NCBI GenBank assembly: GCA_035772735.1
Contig: JASDFA010000007.1
Span: 147,559,001 to 147,623,000, forward strand
Origin: Datura wrightii
Lineage: Eukaryota > Streptophyta > Magnoliopsida > Solanales > Solanaceae
DNA length: 64,000 nucleotides
Direction: 5' to 3'
In this document: in pieces, positions 35,654 through 47,900 of the stretch
Position numbering within the stretch: the stretch's first letter is position 1
Layout of the letters: each line of letters begins with the position of its first letter
Notes under the pieces: model-generated
What the model was told of the DNA's origin: nothing
The model's database searches: none
What the model saw: the letters and a program-made list of their open reading frames with translations, nothing else
Made by a program: the position numbers and the translations under genes

Positions 35654-38600
35654 TTTTTTTCTTATATGAAGAAAAAATTGTTAGAGGAGTGGTTTACATT
35701 AGTTGGTGTATTAGGTACTTATTTAAAGGAGAATTCACTAATTGTCTAGGTGAAATGAGATGAGATCATAATTATAATTATTTTGTTTGTAATCAGATAA
35801 CGTTAATTGTATTTATTGATAGCAATAAATTGTTACTTATATGAGTAACTGATTTTAATAAAAAAGGAAATTCTTTTTACTCCCTCTGTTCCATTTTAAA
35901 TGCTATGTATATTAAAAATAGTTGTTTCAAAATATTTGCTAGTTTCAAAATTCAAAAGATAATAGATCATGTTTTTCCAATCTACCTTAGTACTTAAAGT
36001 CATTCTAAAATGTAAAGAGAATTATCATTGTACATCCTCAAAAAATTAATAGGGTTATATTAGTCAAATTATCATCAATATTTTTTTTTTTAATGGGTGT
36101 GCAAATCTTATCCCAACAATTAAAATAAAACAGAAGGAGTACTAATTAAGGGGAATGTGATACGATTCTAAATTTATTTATTTATTTTTATTTTTTGTTT
36201 TTTTACTATTTCAAGTACATTTGATTAATTGCTTAAATCTGATGAAGTGAACTAAGTGTCTTATTATTTCATTAATTCTATCTTAAGAAAAGCCTTAATT
36301 TCGATTATATTAGGGAACGCTCACTACAGTATACATAATAAAGGGATGTAAAACAAGTGAATGGGTAACAAATTATTAATATGTGATTAAGAATTTATGT
36401 TATTGATATGTAATAAATTGTTAACCTCAATTTAATTAGTTTAAGTTTCATTCATTTGTCACTTCAATAGTAGTCAAAGTAATTTTACCACTTTTTTTTT
36501 TTGGTAAAAATATAACAACAACACTTTTAATGATTTCTTTACTTTAAGATATGTCCAAATTAAAGGAATATGCCTTCTCTTGATTTATTCATGTCCAACT
36601 AAAAGCCATGGTTTAATAAATATTATATTTTAAAAAAGGGGTTTCTAACCCGATGTTTGATATCTTTAGGATTTTAATTAATTTGAATTTGCACTACATA
36701 AGTCTCGTTGTAAGAAGTTAGGGAGAAATGATTCTTACCAGAATTTTCTCCATTGTTAAAATTCAAACACAAGTGAATAAAAATAGAAGAATTTTATCTA
36801 TTTCATTCTAACAGTCGACTGTTATTAAAATTTGGCTAAACTAGCGTCTCACGTTTCATCTCATAGTTGAAATGCAAAATTTGTTTAGTCCCAATATAAT
36901 TCATGCGACTTGCCCAAAAATAAATATATATATATCAACCACATATATTTAATATAGTCAAATAACGAATCAAACCCTTAATTTCATACATATACTTCTA
37001 CTCACGTAATCTCTTCCGAAAGATTATACATTTAATTTTTTTTGGAGATGACCATCCATTTAAAAAATAAGTTATATATATATAGCTCATACTTCATTGT
37101 TTGTAATAGCATAAGTTCTTCTTCCGTCTAGAAAAGAATTGAATAACCATTTTTCTTTTAGGGAGAAAATACTATTGGAAGGAATGATTTTACACTAATT
37201 GCCTAATTGCTGCAGAAAATATATGTCAATTTTATAACAAATAAAAATGATATGATCATGTAAAAATTATTCATACTGTCAAAATATATTACTTAATTAA
37301 ACATATATACATAATAAGAGAGAACATGTAGAACATGTCATTAGTAGTAACTTTTCGAAATATATTTTGTTGAATCCCTTACGCCCTTTTAACTCCGCCC
37401 CTAATCACTCGATAACAACTTGTTAATTAGTTGATTATGAATTATATTATTGATAATTTGATATATGTAATAAAGCACTGGTATAACCTCAAACTTTGGT
37501 TCTGTGACATGACATCACATGTATATCCACTTGTTATTAGCTAGGCAAAGTTTCAAATATAACTTTATTTTTCCTGTCTCCGTTACTTCAGCACATTATG
37601 ACAACATTATGACTATGTGAAAAATGCTTACATCGTGTGTGTACGTACACACATGACACAATGTAGATCTTGTTTGAACGATGTCATAAATAAGCGGGTT
37701 GAGTCGGATATGAATGGGTCAGAAATAAGGTGTGTATTTATATGAGTGTGTAATTATGAAAATTACTTATTAAGATTAACAATGAAGAAAAAAAGATTTC
37801 GTATTTGAACATTAGTTAATCTAATTAAGCCTTAGGGCAGAGTCTTTTTGCTTTTTAAGCAATGTTGGCCCAGTCGAGACTCATCATGCCAATATTCATG
37901 ATGGGCAAATTAAAACCTTCAATTTGCCTCTAGCCTGAATTTATAATTCACCCGTCTTTAATTTCCCAATCTTTAAATAAACCCTCCAAGGGACTAACCC
38001 ACCTTATCATCCTTGTCGCTTCAGTCGCTTCTGATTGTGTTCGAGCAAATGAGCTATACACTCATTCATATTGGTTCATTCTATTATGCTCCACTCCTTT
38101 TGCACCTTTAACGTGATAAAAAGTAAATGTCAATTCTTCAAAGTTCAACGTAATAATTATATTTAATAAAAATTAAGAGTGTCTTGAACAGTTACTAGAA
38201 AATGGTACACATGAAAAATCTACACTTGCAATTATGATATAAGAGAATAATTCCATTCAAATTATACCCAAGGCCGTATTTTACGACAACATTAAACGCA
38301 ATTAGCTTAATTAATTAGTATCAAACTACAAATTATGATAGTCATAACTAACTTGGCTCAACAAATCTCAATATCTCATCGTGTGTCACATTACAAATGT
38401 ACTCTTCCAATCACAAGACAAAGGAATAGCTGAAGTTAGGAACCTTCCCCACCTCAACCCCCCCCCCCCCCCCACCCACACACCAAAAAAAATTTAATTT
38501 ATTTTCCTCTTCAATATTTATGGATTATATTACAACATCTATAGGTGAATATGACGTACCAAGTCATCCACAATGTAAACACTGACCAAAAAAAAAAAAA

Positions 38601-38689
38601 AAACCCCTCAAACATTACTACAAAACAATACTTTCATCATTATTAATATAGGCCGAAGGCCTAATACATAATACATGTAGTTTCAACAA
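35654..38689. other. AT-rich intergenic region
   Basis: No gene was supported. The region contains the cystatin-like promoter side, a Mariner-like MITE (35879-36140), the third decayed copy of the 280-bp repeat (36545-36715), a 17-base C homopolymer near 38459-38475 and A-rich runs near 38590. Confidence 0.65.
35879..36140. mobile_element. Mariner/Stowaway-like MITE
   Basis: It begins TACTCCCTCTGTTCCATTTT and ends AAAATAAAACAGAAGGAGTA, inverted ends that include TA at each side. The centre is non-coding. It lies 225 bp upstream of the cystatin-like start codon. Confidence 0.7.
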
Positions 38690-38875
38690 GTTCTTCTCAA
38701 ATTAGTAAACAAACATTTATTAATTAATACATAAAAAAACATACATGTTCAAACAAGTACATATAGGATTAGTTAGAAACAAATCCTATTTGCCCTTGAG
38801 ATTAATTATTCAAACTACTATATAATAACTTCCTGGAGCTCATCATGAAGAGAGTACCTCAAAGGGAAGTGAAAA

Positions 38876-38898
38876 TGCCAAAGGATAACAAGTTGCCC
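38876..38898 (-). promoter_or_regulatory. miR399 mimic site with central bulge
   Basis: The complement of this 23-base site is TGCCAAAGGA, an insert, then GTTGCCC. Compared with the miR399 consensus it keeps both pairing arms and has extra bases at the cleavage position: six bases between the arms, where miR399 has two. Confidence 0.85.
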
Positions 38899-39048
38899 TA
38901 TAAGGATAAAGATAAAAAGATAAAAATCCGCAGCGCAGCTCTCCCGGCGAACGCGTGCCTTAATTCGAGTCCGGCAGCTCTTTTCATTTACAATATCGAG
39001 AACTGAATTTGTGAAAATAGAGCCTCTTGGGCTGTCCGAGTGCCCCCC

Positions 39049-39073
39049 TTTGCCACCTGACTCAGGTGGCAAA
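39049..39073. repeat. Near-perfect 25-bp palindrome in the lncRNA 5' part
   Basis: TTTGCCACCTGA and TCAGGTGGCAAA flank a single central C, so the RNA can form a strong 12-bp hairpin. It lies about 70-90 nt after the inferred transcription start. Confidence 0.85.
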
Positions 39074-39168
39074 GGGGTGGCTGCTCATCAAGAACTCAAA
39101 CACAAATTAGGAACAGTCTAAAGAGAGAGGTGGAATGGAGGGTTTGGTTAGGAAGGTTTGGGTAGTTG

Positions 39169-39174
39169 TTTATA
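39169..39174 (-). promoter_or_regulatory. TATA box of the lncRNA
   Basis: TATAAA on the minus strand, in the context CTCTATAAACAAC. It lies about 270 bases upstream of the mimic site, with a C/T-rich leader downstream. Confidence 0.6.
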
Positions 39175-39624
39175 GAGGCATGTGGACATCATGGTGTTGC
39201 TAGTTGAAAAAAGAAAAGTTCACACCTGATGTTTATATCAAATTAGTATAATGTTATTTTATGGTAAAACAATAAAATTTAGGTGACAATATATATGTAT
39301 TTATTAATTATTATTGTTTATATGAATGATACGTGGTTCATCTGAACTCAATATTTTCGACATGAAACTTAAATTTATGTGCGAAACTCATTAAAATTAT
39401 AACAAATAACGTGTCTAAATCTATAATTTTCAAAAATATAATAAATTCAATGCTACTAAATTTTAAAACTTAAACCAGCTTCTTAGTGTGAGTAAACTTT
39501 TATAATTTTTTTTAATTGTTGTTGGTCATGTGGGCAACAAAAGAGTGAATTGACTTGAGTGAATGTGTGGTCACTTTTGGGTAAAGTAAAGAGCAAAGGA
39601 AAGCTAAGTTAAGCATCTTCCAAA

Positions 39625-39632
39625 GGATATGC
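39625..39632. promoter_or_regulatory. P1BS-type PHR1 site
   Basis: GGATATGC matches GNATATNC, the site bound by PHR1-type phosphate-starvation regulators. It lies about 450 bp upstream of the TATA box of the lncRNA. The motif is short and could occur by chance. A second match (GTATATCC, 41035-41042) lies about 1.9 kb upstream. Confidence 0.5.
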
Positions 39633-41394
39633 CATTGGCACCTCCACTACTCCACATCACACATCTCCAAATTTCTTCTAAATTATATATGTTGCCACCC
39701 TTTGCTTTTCCTAACTAGTAGTAATATATCAATTAGTTTAATTTAATTCATATGCATTTACAGTGTATGAAATTTTTATACAGTTCAATTTTAACTTATT
39801 GTAACAGATTATTTATTTTATTTTTCTCAAGTTACTAATTTCACTTATTATAATATTTATTTACTATCTTTCGATAATATTTTTTTTGAATCGAGGATCT
39901 ATTCAAAATAATTTTTTAGTTCATAATAATAGAATAAAATCTGAATATATTTTATTTTTTTTAGACCTTATTCATAACATTACACTGAATATATTATTGT
40001 GAATGTTGTTATGCCTTACACTCACTCTATTGATGTATATATATAGAAGTTATAAGGCTCTAATTATAATTTAGCACAACACTATGAGTTCTAAAATATA
40101 ACTTATAGTAGCTGATGAAATCATCATGGACAATTGGACATGGCAGAATCTTTGAGAAGAATACTTTTATGTAACAACCAACAGTCTGTTTTATTTAAAT
40201 TTAATTATTATTATTATTATTGCCCCAACTATAGGTACATGTTTAATTCATTATACTATCATGGTTGATGCTGAAATTTTAAGTTTTGGGACATATAGTC
40301 TTATAAAATGATCACCTCTTTAAGTTAATTGCTTGATAAATTGGAAAAGAAACTAATTAATCTATAAAATAACAACAATATTAGTGTGACTTTATAAGTG
40401 AGGTCCGAGAAAGACGAGGTATACATAGGTCGTAGATGATCTTATTCCTATCTTGTATGAGATAGAGAATTTTTTTCAACATATTCTCGACTTAAGAAAA
40501 ACAAACTTAATTATATATCTTGTTAATTGAAAATGTACTCCAAAGATTAATTAAGCAATATCAAGATTTTAATTCAGATAAACAGACATTAAAATTTTAT
40601 ACTATTTGGTCACTCAAAAGATTATTATATGTAATTTATGATAAGTGAAACTAATTATTATTTTTGAAAAATAATAAGAGATAAAATATTGTTATAACAG
40701 GTTTAAATTACATATATTACATTAATTATAAGCATATATAAGTTAAATCTTTTTAATTATATTCGTTGAAAATATCTATAGGGTCAGATTCATCACAAGG
40801 GGTGCTAATCAACCCATTAGCTCATTAGTTTGTTTTCTCTTAATTAAACTCTAGTATAAATACAATATTATAAGTGTTCGAAAGAAAAAAGAAGATTTTT
40901 CCACATTAGCAAGACGACTAGGATTAGCTTTTCAAAACGAAAAATATTCTACATCTTCTTCTAATTAAGGATATCTAGGAGAATTCCACTTATGTGTTAA
41001 TTTCTATCGATTGGTAATTCAAGTCGTGATTGTTGTATATCCACACCTTTTGCGGCCAAAAAAAAAAACACTCATAAATCTTCTAAATTTGTATTTATGA
41101 TTGAAATACTTCAAGAAAAATTTACCTCCAACATCTACTTAAGACCCTATATTACTAAACATAGGAATAATTTTTCTTCTTTACAAAATATAACAACTAT
41201 ATTACAAAACATAACAGATCTATATAAAAAAGAACCATTTCTTTGTTGTTAGCCCCTTTCCCCTTCTCCTCCAATGTCAGCCCCCTTCTTTTTTATTTCT
41301 CCAATTTACCAAATCTTCCTTCATCCTATTTGCTAAGTATGCGTATGACTGAAGAGAACACGGAAAGTGCAGACATAGCCTTTGAGAGTTCCAC

Positions 41395-41715
41395 ACTACT
41401 GAAGTAAGTAAGTTCCTTACTTATTTTCTAATAAGTAAGCAAAAAATATTATCGCAAAAATATTTATATGTAATCTAACAAAACATTATGGAATAAAATG
41501 GAGTGGGGAGTAAGGGCTCGAGAGTGGCCGGAGTTGGGGGGTCTGGAGGCATTGGACGGATGTAAAGGAGACAATAAACTTGAAATATCACTTATAAGAC
41601 TTATTTTCTCTATTTTTATTTAAAAAGTCAATTTCCTCATTTTAAAGAAATTTAAATTCCTAGAAAAATATTTTTGAAAATATTTTGATCAACAAAACAT
41701 GAAAAAATTAAAAAA
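41395..41715. mobile_element. MITE related to 9265-9667, ends eroded
   Basis: It shares TAAGTAAGCAAAAA, GTAATCTA, CAAAACA, GGAGTGGGGAGTA-type blocks and CTTGAAATATCACTTATAAG with the pectinesterase-intron element, in the same order. The GTGTTTGG terminal repeats are missing. Confidence 0.55.
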
Positions 41716-42174
41716 TATCTTCGTAAACAAGATATGCATCTACAACGACTTTAAGGTTTAAAGCCATATTCTAGCATGTTTGACATGACATAATATGTTC
41801 AGGTGCACAAAATATTACGCATGAACAGAATCGTGGAAGGACCACACTCTAAGGGGTGTGATATAGACAAACCTATCTTAATGTAAATATTAATAACTGT
41901 TTTCATAACTTGAACCCGTGACTTATAAGTTACACGAAGACAACTTTATCGCAAAGAATACGATAATGCCAGAGCAAAAATAGAATAATGTTAAGCAATA
42001 CTGATGATTCTCATAGTCTTTCTCCAGTTATTGTCAAGTCAATGACATGATTCATTTACTGTTGTGACCTTACATTTTGATACATAAAGTCTTTGAAAGA
42101 TATATATAATGTTCAATTTGTCCAGTCTAGCTATCTAAAGAATCAAAGATAAACTTGTTCTCCTATGACAAAAT

Positions 42175-44874
42175 TTACAGTGTAGCAGCCAAAACAGATA
42201 CTTTTTGCCTTTGCTTCACTTTCATGTACAAACCCTGCATTGAAAATGACAGTAAACAATCGATTTATATGGGAAGAACTTGTTGCTCATGTTAGAACAA
42301 GAAGAAAAATAGCTAGCTCTCGAGGTGAGAATCTTACATTTGTCGTATGAATGGTTGCTCCAGTAGTCATGCTAATGTTTTGATCTGGAATCAACTCAAA
42401 TGAGAAGTTCTGTAAAAGTATCGCGAGAGCAACTGTGGCTTCCAACAAGGCAAATTGATCACCAACGCATTTTCGTGGCCCTCCACTGAACGGGATGAAT
42501 CTGCAACAAGTAAATATGTGAATGATAATCTTCTACTCACACAAGCTGTGTATGAAATGAATGTAGAAAACTGAATAGAGAAAAACTAGTGGCTGAAATG
42601 AGTACCTAAAGTCAGTATTCGTTTCGTTTGGGACAGGACCTTCCAAGTCGAACCTTTCAGGATCAAATTCTTCTGCTCTATCCCATACCTGGGAAAAAAA
42701 GACAGCTAACACAAATTATTTTCTGTAGTTGTGATATTTTCCGAGGCAGGAAGAAAACACACTTCGATAGATAAAAAGTGAAGACTTGAAATGTATTTTG
42801 CAATGGAAAAATGAAATGGTGTGACAACATATAGGATCCAATTATGTTCCTTGAACTGAGTAGAAAGCTCCCTCCAAATGGTAAGGCTTAATTTAAGCAA
42901 AGCTCAAGTGAAAAAGGTGGATCCATATATCCACATAAACAGGTCTAAAGAATAAAACAAATCATTGAAATAGTTGTCCGAGACCAAGTCACACACAGGA
43001 TGTCCTATAGTTCCATGAAGAAGAAGACCATCTGAGGACAGGAAATGGATCGCACCGGCTTGAGGAGTTGCAATAATTGATGGGTGTTCAGCACGACATT
43101 CGTCCTATTAAATAGTGTTCAAATTAAGTATCCAGTGACTTTATAGATCTTTCCGAGCAAGAGTTACACGCTTGAACAACTCATCTGTCTGATGTTTAAG
43201 TGGTGGATGCAAAAATTAGATACAACAATTTTAAGGGATTAAATTTCCTAAAAGCTCAACATTAACAAGAAAAAGTGTAAAAGATCAGAAGAAGCTCTTA
43301 GATTTTACCTCCAAAGAATGATGAATGTTATATACCGAAATCATTATATCTTGACCGGCATTGACCTTGTAATTTCCGGGGAGCACATCAGCCACTTGGG
43401 CTCTTCTTATTAGGACCTAATAAAACAGTTCTCTATAATATCAGGTTATCAGAAGATAATGCATAACGATAAAGTCATCCACAAGGAGAAAAAAGAATTG
43501 ACGACTTACAGGTGGATGTGGATAGAGTCTGAGTGACTCAGTTATGCACCGCGTTAAGAACTTGAGATTCTTCATGTCTTCATAGGTCGGAGAGCGTCCT
43601 CCCAAAACTCTGTCAACTTCTTCATGCGCTTTGTCCAAAGAGGAAGGGTCCTGCATTAAGAACATAAAATATGAGGGAACAACAGGTTTTTTATAATCAG
43701 CAGAGTTTCCGTCACACACCAAGTTTTATTGTATACAAGATTACGAATTGTATCAGAAAAAAATATATGCTCACAGGATCACCATTTTTTTCTAAAGAAA
43801 GGCCAAAACATATCCAAGAGGAAAATTAGAATGAAACAACTGGATTTGTAAAAGGGCAATGAAACCTGTTAAGAATTCCTGAATAGCAGAATAATGGTTG
43901 AAAGTGATGAAACATGATTAACTTGCATTATCATAGTCCACAGTGTAATCATGCAGTGCATGTTAGCTAAGAACATACAGATAAAACAATTCTTAGTAAG
44001 TTGTCCAAGCAGCATTGTCCTTAGGTAAGAAAAAGCTCTTGAACTGGTATTTCCGTTAGTTGCTGAGTACCACATTTCACAGGCTTTTCTCTCTCTTTTT
44101 TAGATAAGTCACCATGTGTCACAGGCTAAGCCATCTTTTCTTCAAGTCATCATGTACTTTCTTGTGGATGAGGAGAAATTTAAGTCACTGTAAATGTCAT
44201 AGAGACAGAACCCACAACAATTAGGTTGACTTACGTAAATGAACAACAATGTCTGAAGATATTTTCTAAGTGTACTTGCGACAGTCAGTGTTTATCTCCA
44301 AAAAAAAGCCATGTGCAATATTTTAGATGTAAAAGGGTCCAAAAGGCTGAATTTAAGATGGCAAATACAACTAAAATATGCACCAAATATTAAGAAAAAA
44401 AGCGGCTTGGCACTTTTCTGCTGCACAGTTTATTGCTGCCATTCAAGTTCAAAAAATATAGAATGATAAATTAAGAGGGAACTAAGGACTCAAGATGAAG
44501 GTCAATCAAAGGTACCTTACTCAGCAAGTATGACGTCCAAGTCAAAACTGAACCTGTGGTTTCATGCCCAGCAACTAGCATTGATAGAAGATCATCTCGA
44601 AGTTGTACACTTGAAACCTGCAATTCAGAAAGTTAGCATGTACCGAGAATGCAAATTAAGCTAAATAAATATGCAGTATTTTATCTTTAAGAAGATCTGT
44701 TCTGATTAATCTTTTTTTCCCAAAAGAAGTAAACAAGTCAATTGAAAGACTGAAAATCACAAGGCGAGATTTGGATTGTTAAAACAATATTGATGTACTT
44801 GTTCAAAAAAAAAAAAAGCCCTTCTGTGTTTCATCAATGATCCTGATAAACCAATGGCATGCCCCCGTCGTATT

Positions 44875-44907
<33 letters not shown>

Positions 44908-47900
44908 AAAGAGAAAGAGAGAGCAAGAAAAGAGAGAGAGAAAGAGAGTGAGAGAGGCTATGGTTTGAGGGAAATAAAATAAGATTATTCAGCCATGCCT
45001 GCGTATAATGATTATTTCAAGGGGAATATCAAATCCTAATTGAAGTCTCTAACTCAAATGTTGAATGGATGTCAAACTATGAAACTTGTTAGAAATACGC
45101 AAGAGTCATATTTAACCCCACCATAAAGGAAAAAAGAAAGAACCAAAAATGGGGAGAAGAAAAAAGGAAAAAGGGAAAAGTTCAAAAGTCAAAGCACTAA
45201 GACATGTCAAATGTGTATGTCTCCTTCAAGAAACTATGGACATCAGATAGGCTGAGTATATAGGCACTACTTCAAGTTTATCAGCACTGTATAAACAACT
45301 GGGTTGCACTTAATTCTCTCATTAATAGACAATGACAGGATAAGGAAGGAAGAGACTTCCTTTCTCCAAGAACCCTGTTCATTGGCCCCAAAGCTGAGCA
45401 TCACGAGGACTCCCTTCTCAGTGGTACCAAACTATGGAAATGGAGTTTAGGAACATGCAAAACATGAGATTCTTGGCATCACACCAGTTTGAATCTTGGC
45501 AGCACACCATAATGGCTGAGGCCTCATGTCTCGGGTGCCACTGACGATGTTTCTCATCCTGAAGAGTTGACAAATCCAGGAGATTTGAGGAATAAGTATT
45601 CCTTTTAGCCAATGAGCCACCATGTGGCACATTCATATGCATGCAATGTGTACCTTTGGTTGACCAATCTATGAATATTAACAAAGCAACCAACAGTTAA
45701 AAATGACAAAAGAAACATATTTCGCTTCATCTTTATCTGCTAGACATTAAGGGGATTCTCGGAGCAATGGTAATTAGAACAATGAAATCGGCCACTCATG
45801 CTTGCGCCATGATAGGTTGCCTACATTACATCCCCTTAAGAACGGAGCCCTTTGTCGTACCCCTGTGAGAACAAGAACTGCTTTCTGCACCGAGCTACCC
45901 CTTTATTCTGCTAGACCTTACAAGGAAAAAATAACAGAGTCCTATAAGCATGTTGTATGAATTTTTTTTATAAAAGTGGCACCTGGACCAACTTGAGCAC
46001 ATCAACGGATACTTGCTACGTCTCAGTACCTAGCAACTCCGCCTACCAAGATTTAGGCAGATAGAAAGAAATTGCCCGCCCTTTTTTTCTGTTTTTTGTC
46101 TTTGCTGAGATTTGAACCCACTCCATTGATGGCTAGGTCACACTCTTGGAAGCTATGACAATGACTATGATTTCATGAAAACTTACAGAAGCGGTACTAA
46201 CTGTTATTCACATTACATACCATGGATGATGCTATTTATCTAAAAGAAGTCCAATTTCGAAGAAGTTTTGTAATCCATAAACAGAAAGGAAATTCTATCA
46301 GTTATGTATCAATTGAGGTAAAATCTTGGCCAACCTCCTCTCGGCTAGCAAGCAAAAATCGAAGGATGCTAGGATCTCCATCATTCACGTACTCATCCTC
46401 ATTAATCCTCTCACCCTCAGATTCTACAATCTCTTTGCACTTTGCAATGAGCTCTTCAACTGTTTGTCTGATTAATGAAACTGCATTTTCAGCCTTTATT
46501 TGTCGTGGAATGAACTTACATAAGGCTTTTATCTACAAAAACATAGACGATTACAGTCAAAGTTATTAGACAGATTAATCTCGCCAAAACCATTCAAGTA
46601 TAGGATGAACCTGCCTGCCAATATGGCAACAGATCAGTTGAACGAAGTTCTGCTTCTTTTAGTGCAGTGTAAACTGCATCAATAACTGGACTGTCAGTAG
46701 TAAGGGAATCAAAATTGTAATTGAAGAGTGAAAGACCAATAACATCAAGTGTTAATTGAGAAAATTTTGCCTCCATATTTACTGCAGAGCCAGAAACTGC
46801 ATCAGGTAAAAGTTTCTCCACCATTCTCTCAGCACATCTGCAAAAGACCCGATCAACTATTACTGACAAGTACTTCTTGTGAAGAGATGGAACCACAGCC
46901 CTTCGCCTTGCCTATATCAAATTAGGTTTTTAAGCTCAAAAGAACACATTGGTGACCACAATAATTTTACACTAGGGTACTGTACTTTCCATCTATTATA
47001 AATACTAACAAATAAATCATTAGTTATATTCATCAATAACAAACCATGGTTCAAAGGAACTTCATATATCATTAGTTTATTACCAAACTAGAGGACATCT
47101 ATGAACTCGACATTATATTAGTTTTTTCACTGGAGTAGAGTTTGATAAGTATGCTTTCCCTTTATGCTCTGTATATATCACACACTAAGTAACAAAGTAC
47201 AACAATTCAAAGTAGCCAGAAAAGATGAATCTTGGGGACATCTTGATTCTGTATTAGCATTCACCAGATTGAGTCCAAATTCCACATAAATAGAAGATAC
47301 AAAAGCATTGACCCTAATTACCAAATTAAAGCTTCATAAAAGTTATCCTTTATTTTAATAATCTATTAAAGGACTCTCATTTGCTTGGCATCAACTAAAA
47401 TGAAACTGTCAAACTCTCCATTTACCACAACGTGTCATGCTGGATAATTCAACGTATCAACTGCTATGGCCAGTCCAAACTGGTTGGTTGATTGGACTGG
47501 TCCTCCATATCGGTTCTATTCGATTTGGACCCATTTCTTTCCAAAACAAATTCATTTAACGCTGCATTATCCATTAACACCAAGTCGGTGTCAATGCAAT
47601 ATCTACAAATTGTGCATGTGAAGCTGCATATTTTAACATCTACACAAACTAGTTGGAGACTTGAAGTCGGCTATTTGAATCATCTATATCCACTCTGCTG
47701 TATTTGAGCCCATTTCATTCCAATACAGATCAAGTTGCATAGTCTAACAATTTCCCTTGGGGGTTTACATATACTCATATTGGTGTTACAATTAAAATTG
47801 AGAAGGGATTATTTGATTGAAAAAATCAGTACCGTAACGAACAAAAGAAAAATAACAGGAAGCAAAATTTAGGAACAGCCATGAATGGTACCCAAAAGTA

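Larger units (their letters stand above)
38690..39140 (-). ncRNA. Probable miR399 target-mimic lncRNA (IPS1/Mt4/TPSI1 family)
   Basis: On the minus strand, 38898-38876 reads GGGCAACTT, GTT, then ATCCTTTGGCA. This is the conserved core of the phosphate-starvation RNAs IPS1, Mt4 and tomato TPSI1. It pairs with miR399 on both sides of a central bulge, which blocks cleavage and sequesters the miRNA, protecting PHO2 mRNA (established for Arabidopsis IPS1). A TATAAA box at 39174-39169 predicts a start near 39140, and an AATAAA at 38721-38716 predicts an end near 38690. That is about 450 nt, a size usual for this family. Only a short non-ATG frame overlaps. The bulge looks one base longer than in IPS1. 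Transcript ends are inferred, not seen. Confidence 0.85.
39180..42174. other. Intergenic: lncRNA promoter side and CYP97C 3' side
   Basis: No gene was found. Contents are the P1BS-type sites, a MITE fragment at about 41395-41715 related to 9265-9667, and a SINE fragment at about 41905-41965 (minus), followed by the 3' untranslated region of CYP97C. Confidence 0.65.

Noticed and set aside
34450..36715. Repeats as a CRISPR-like array
   Set aside because: Units of about 280 bp, no spacers of constant length, and a plant nuclear context.
38818..39072. 84-codon open frame within the lncRNA region
   Set aside because: It starts at TTG, not ATG, and resembles no known protein. The miR399 mimic core, TATA box and poly(A) signal explain the locus as non-coding RNA.
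46609..46611. GT donor four bases downstream in CYP97C exon 2
   Set aside because: It shifts the frame and creates an early stop in exon 3; the GC donor keeps the frame and the family sequence.
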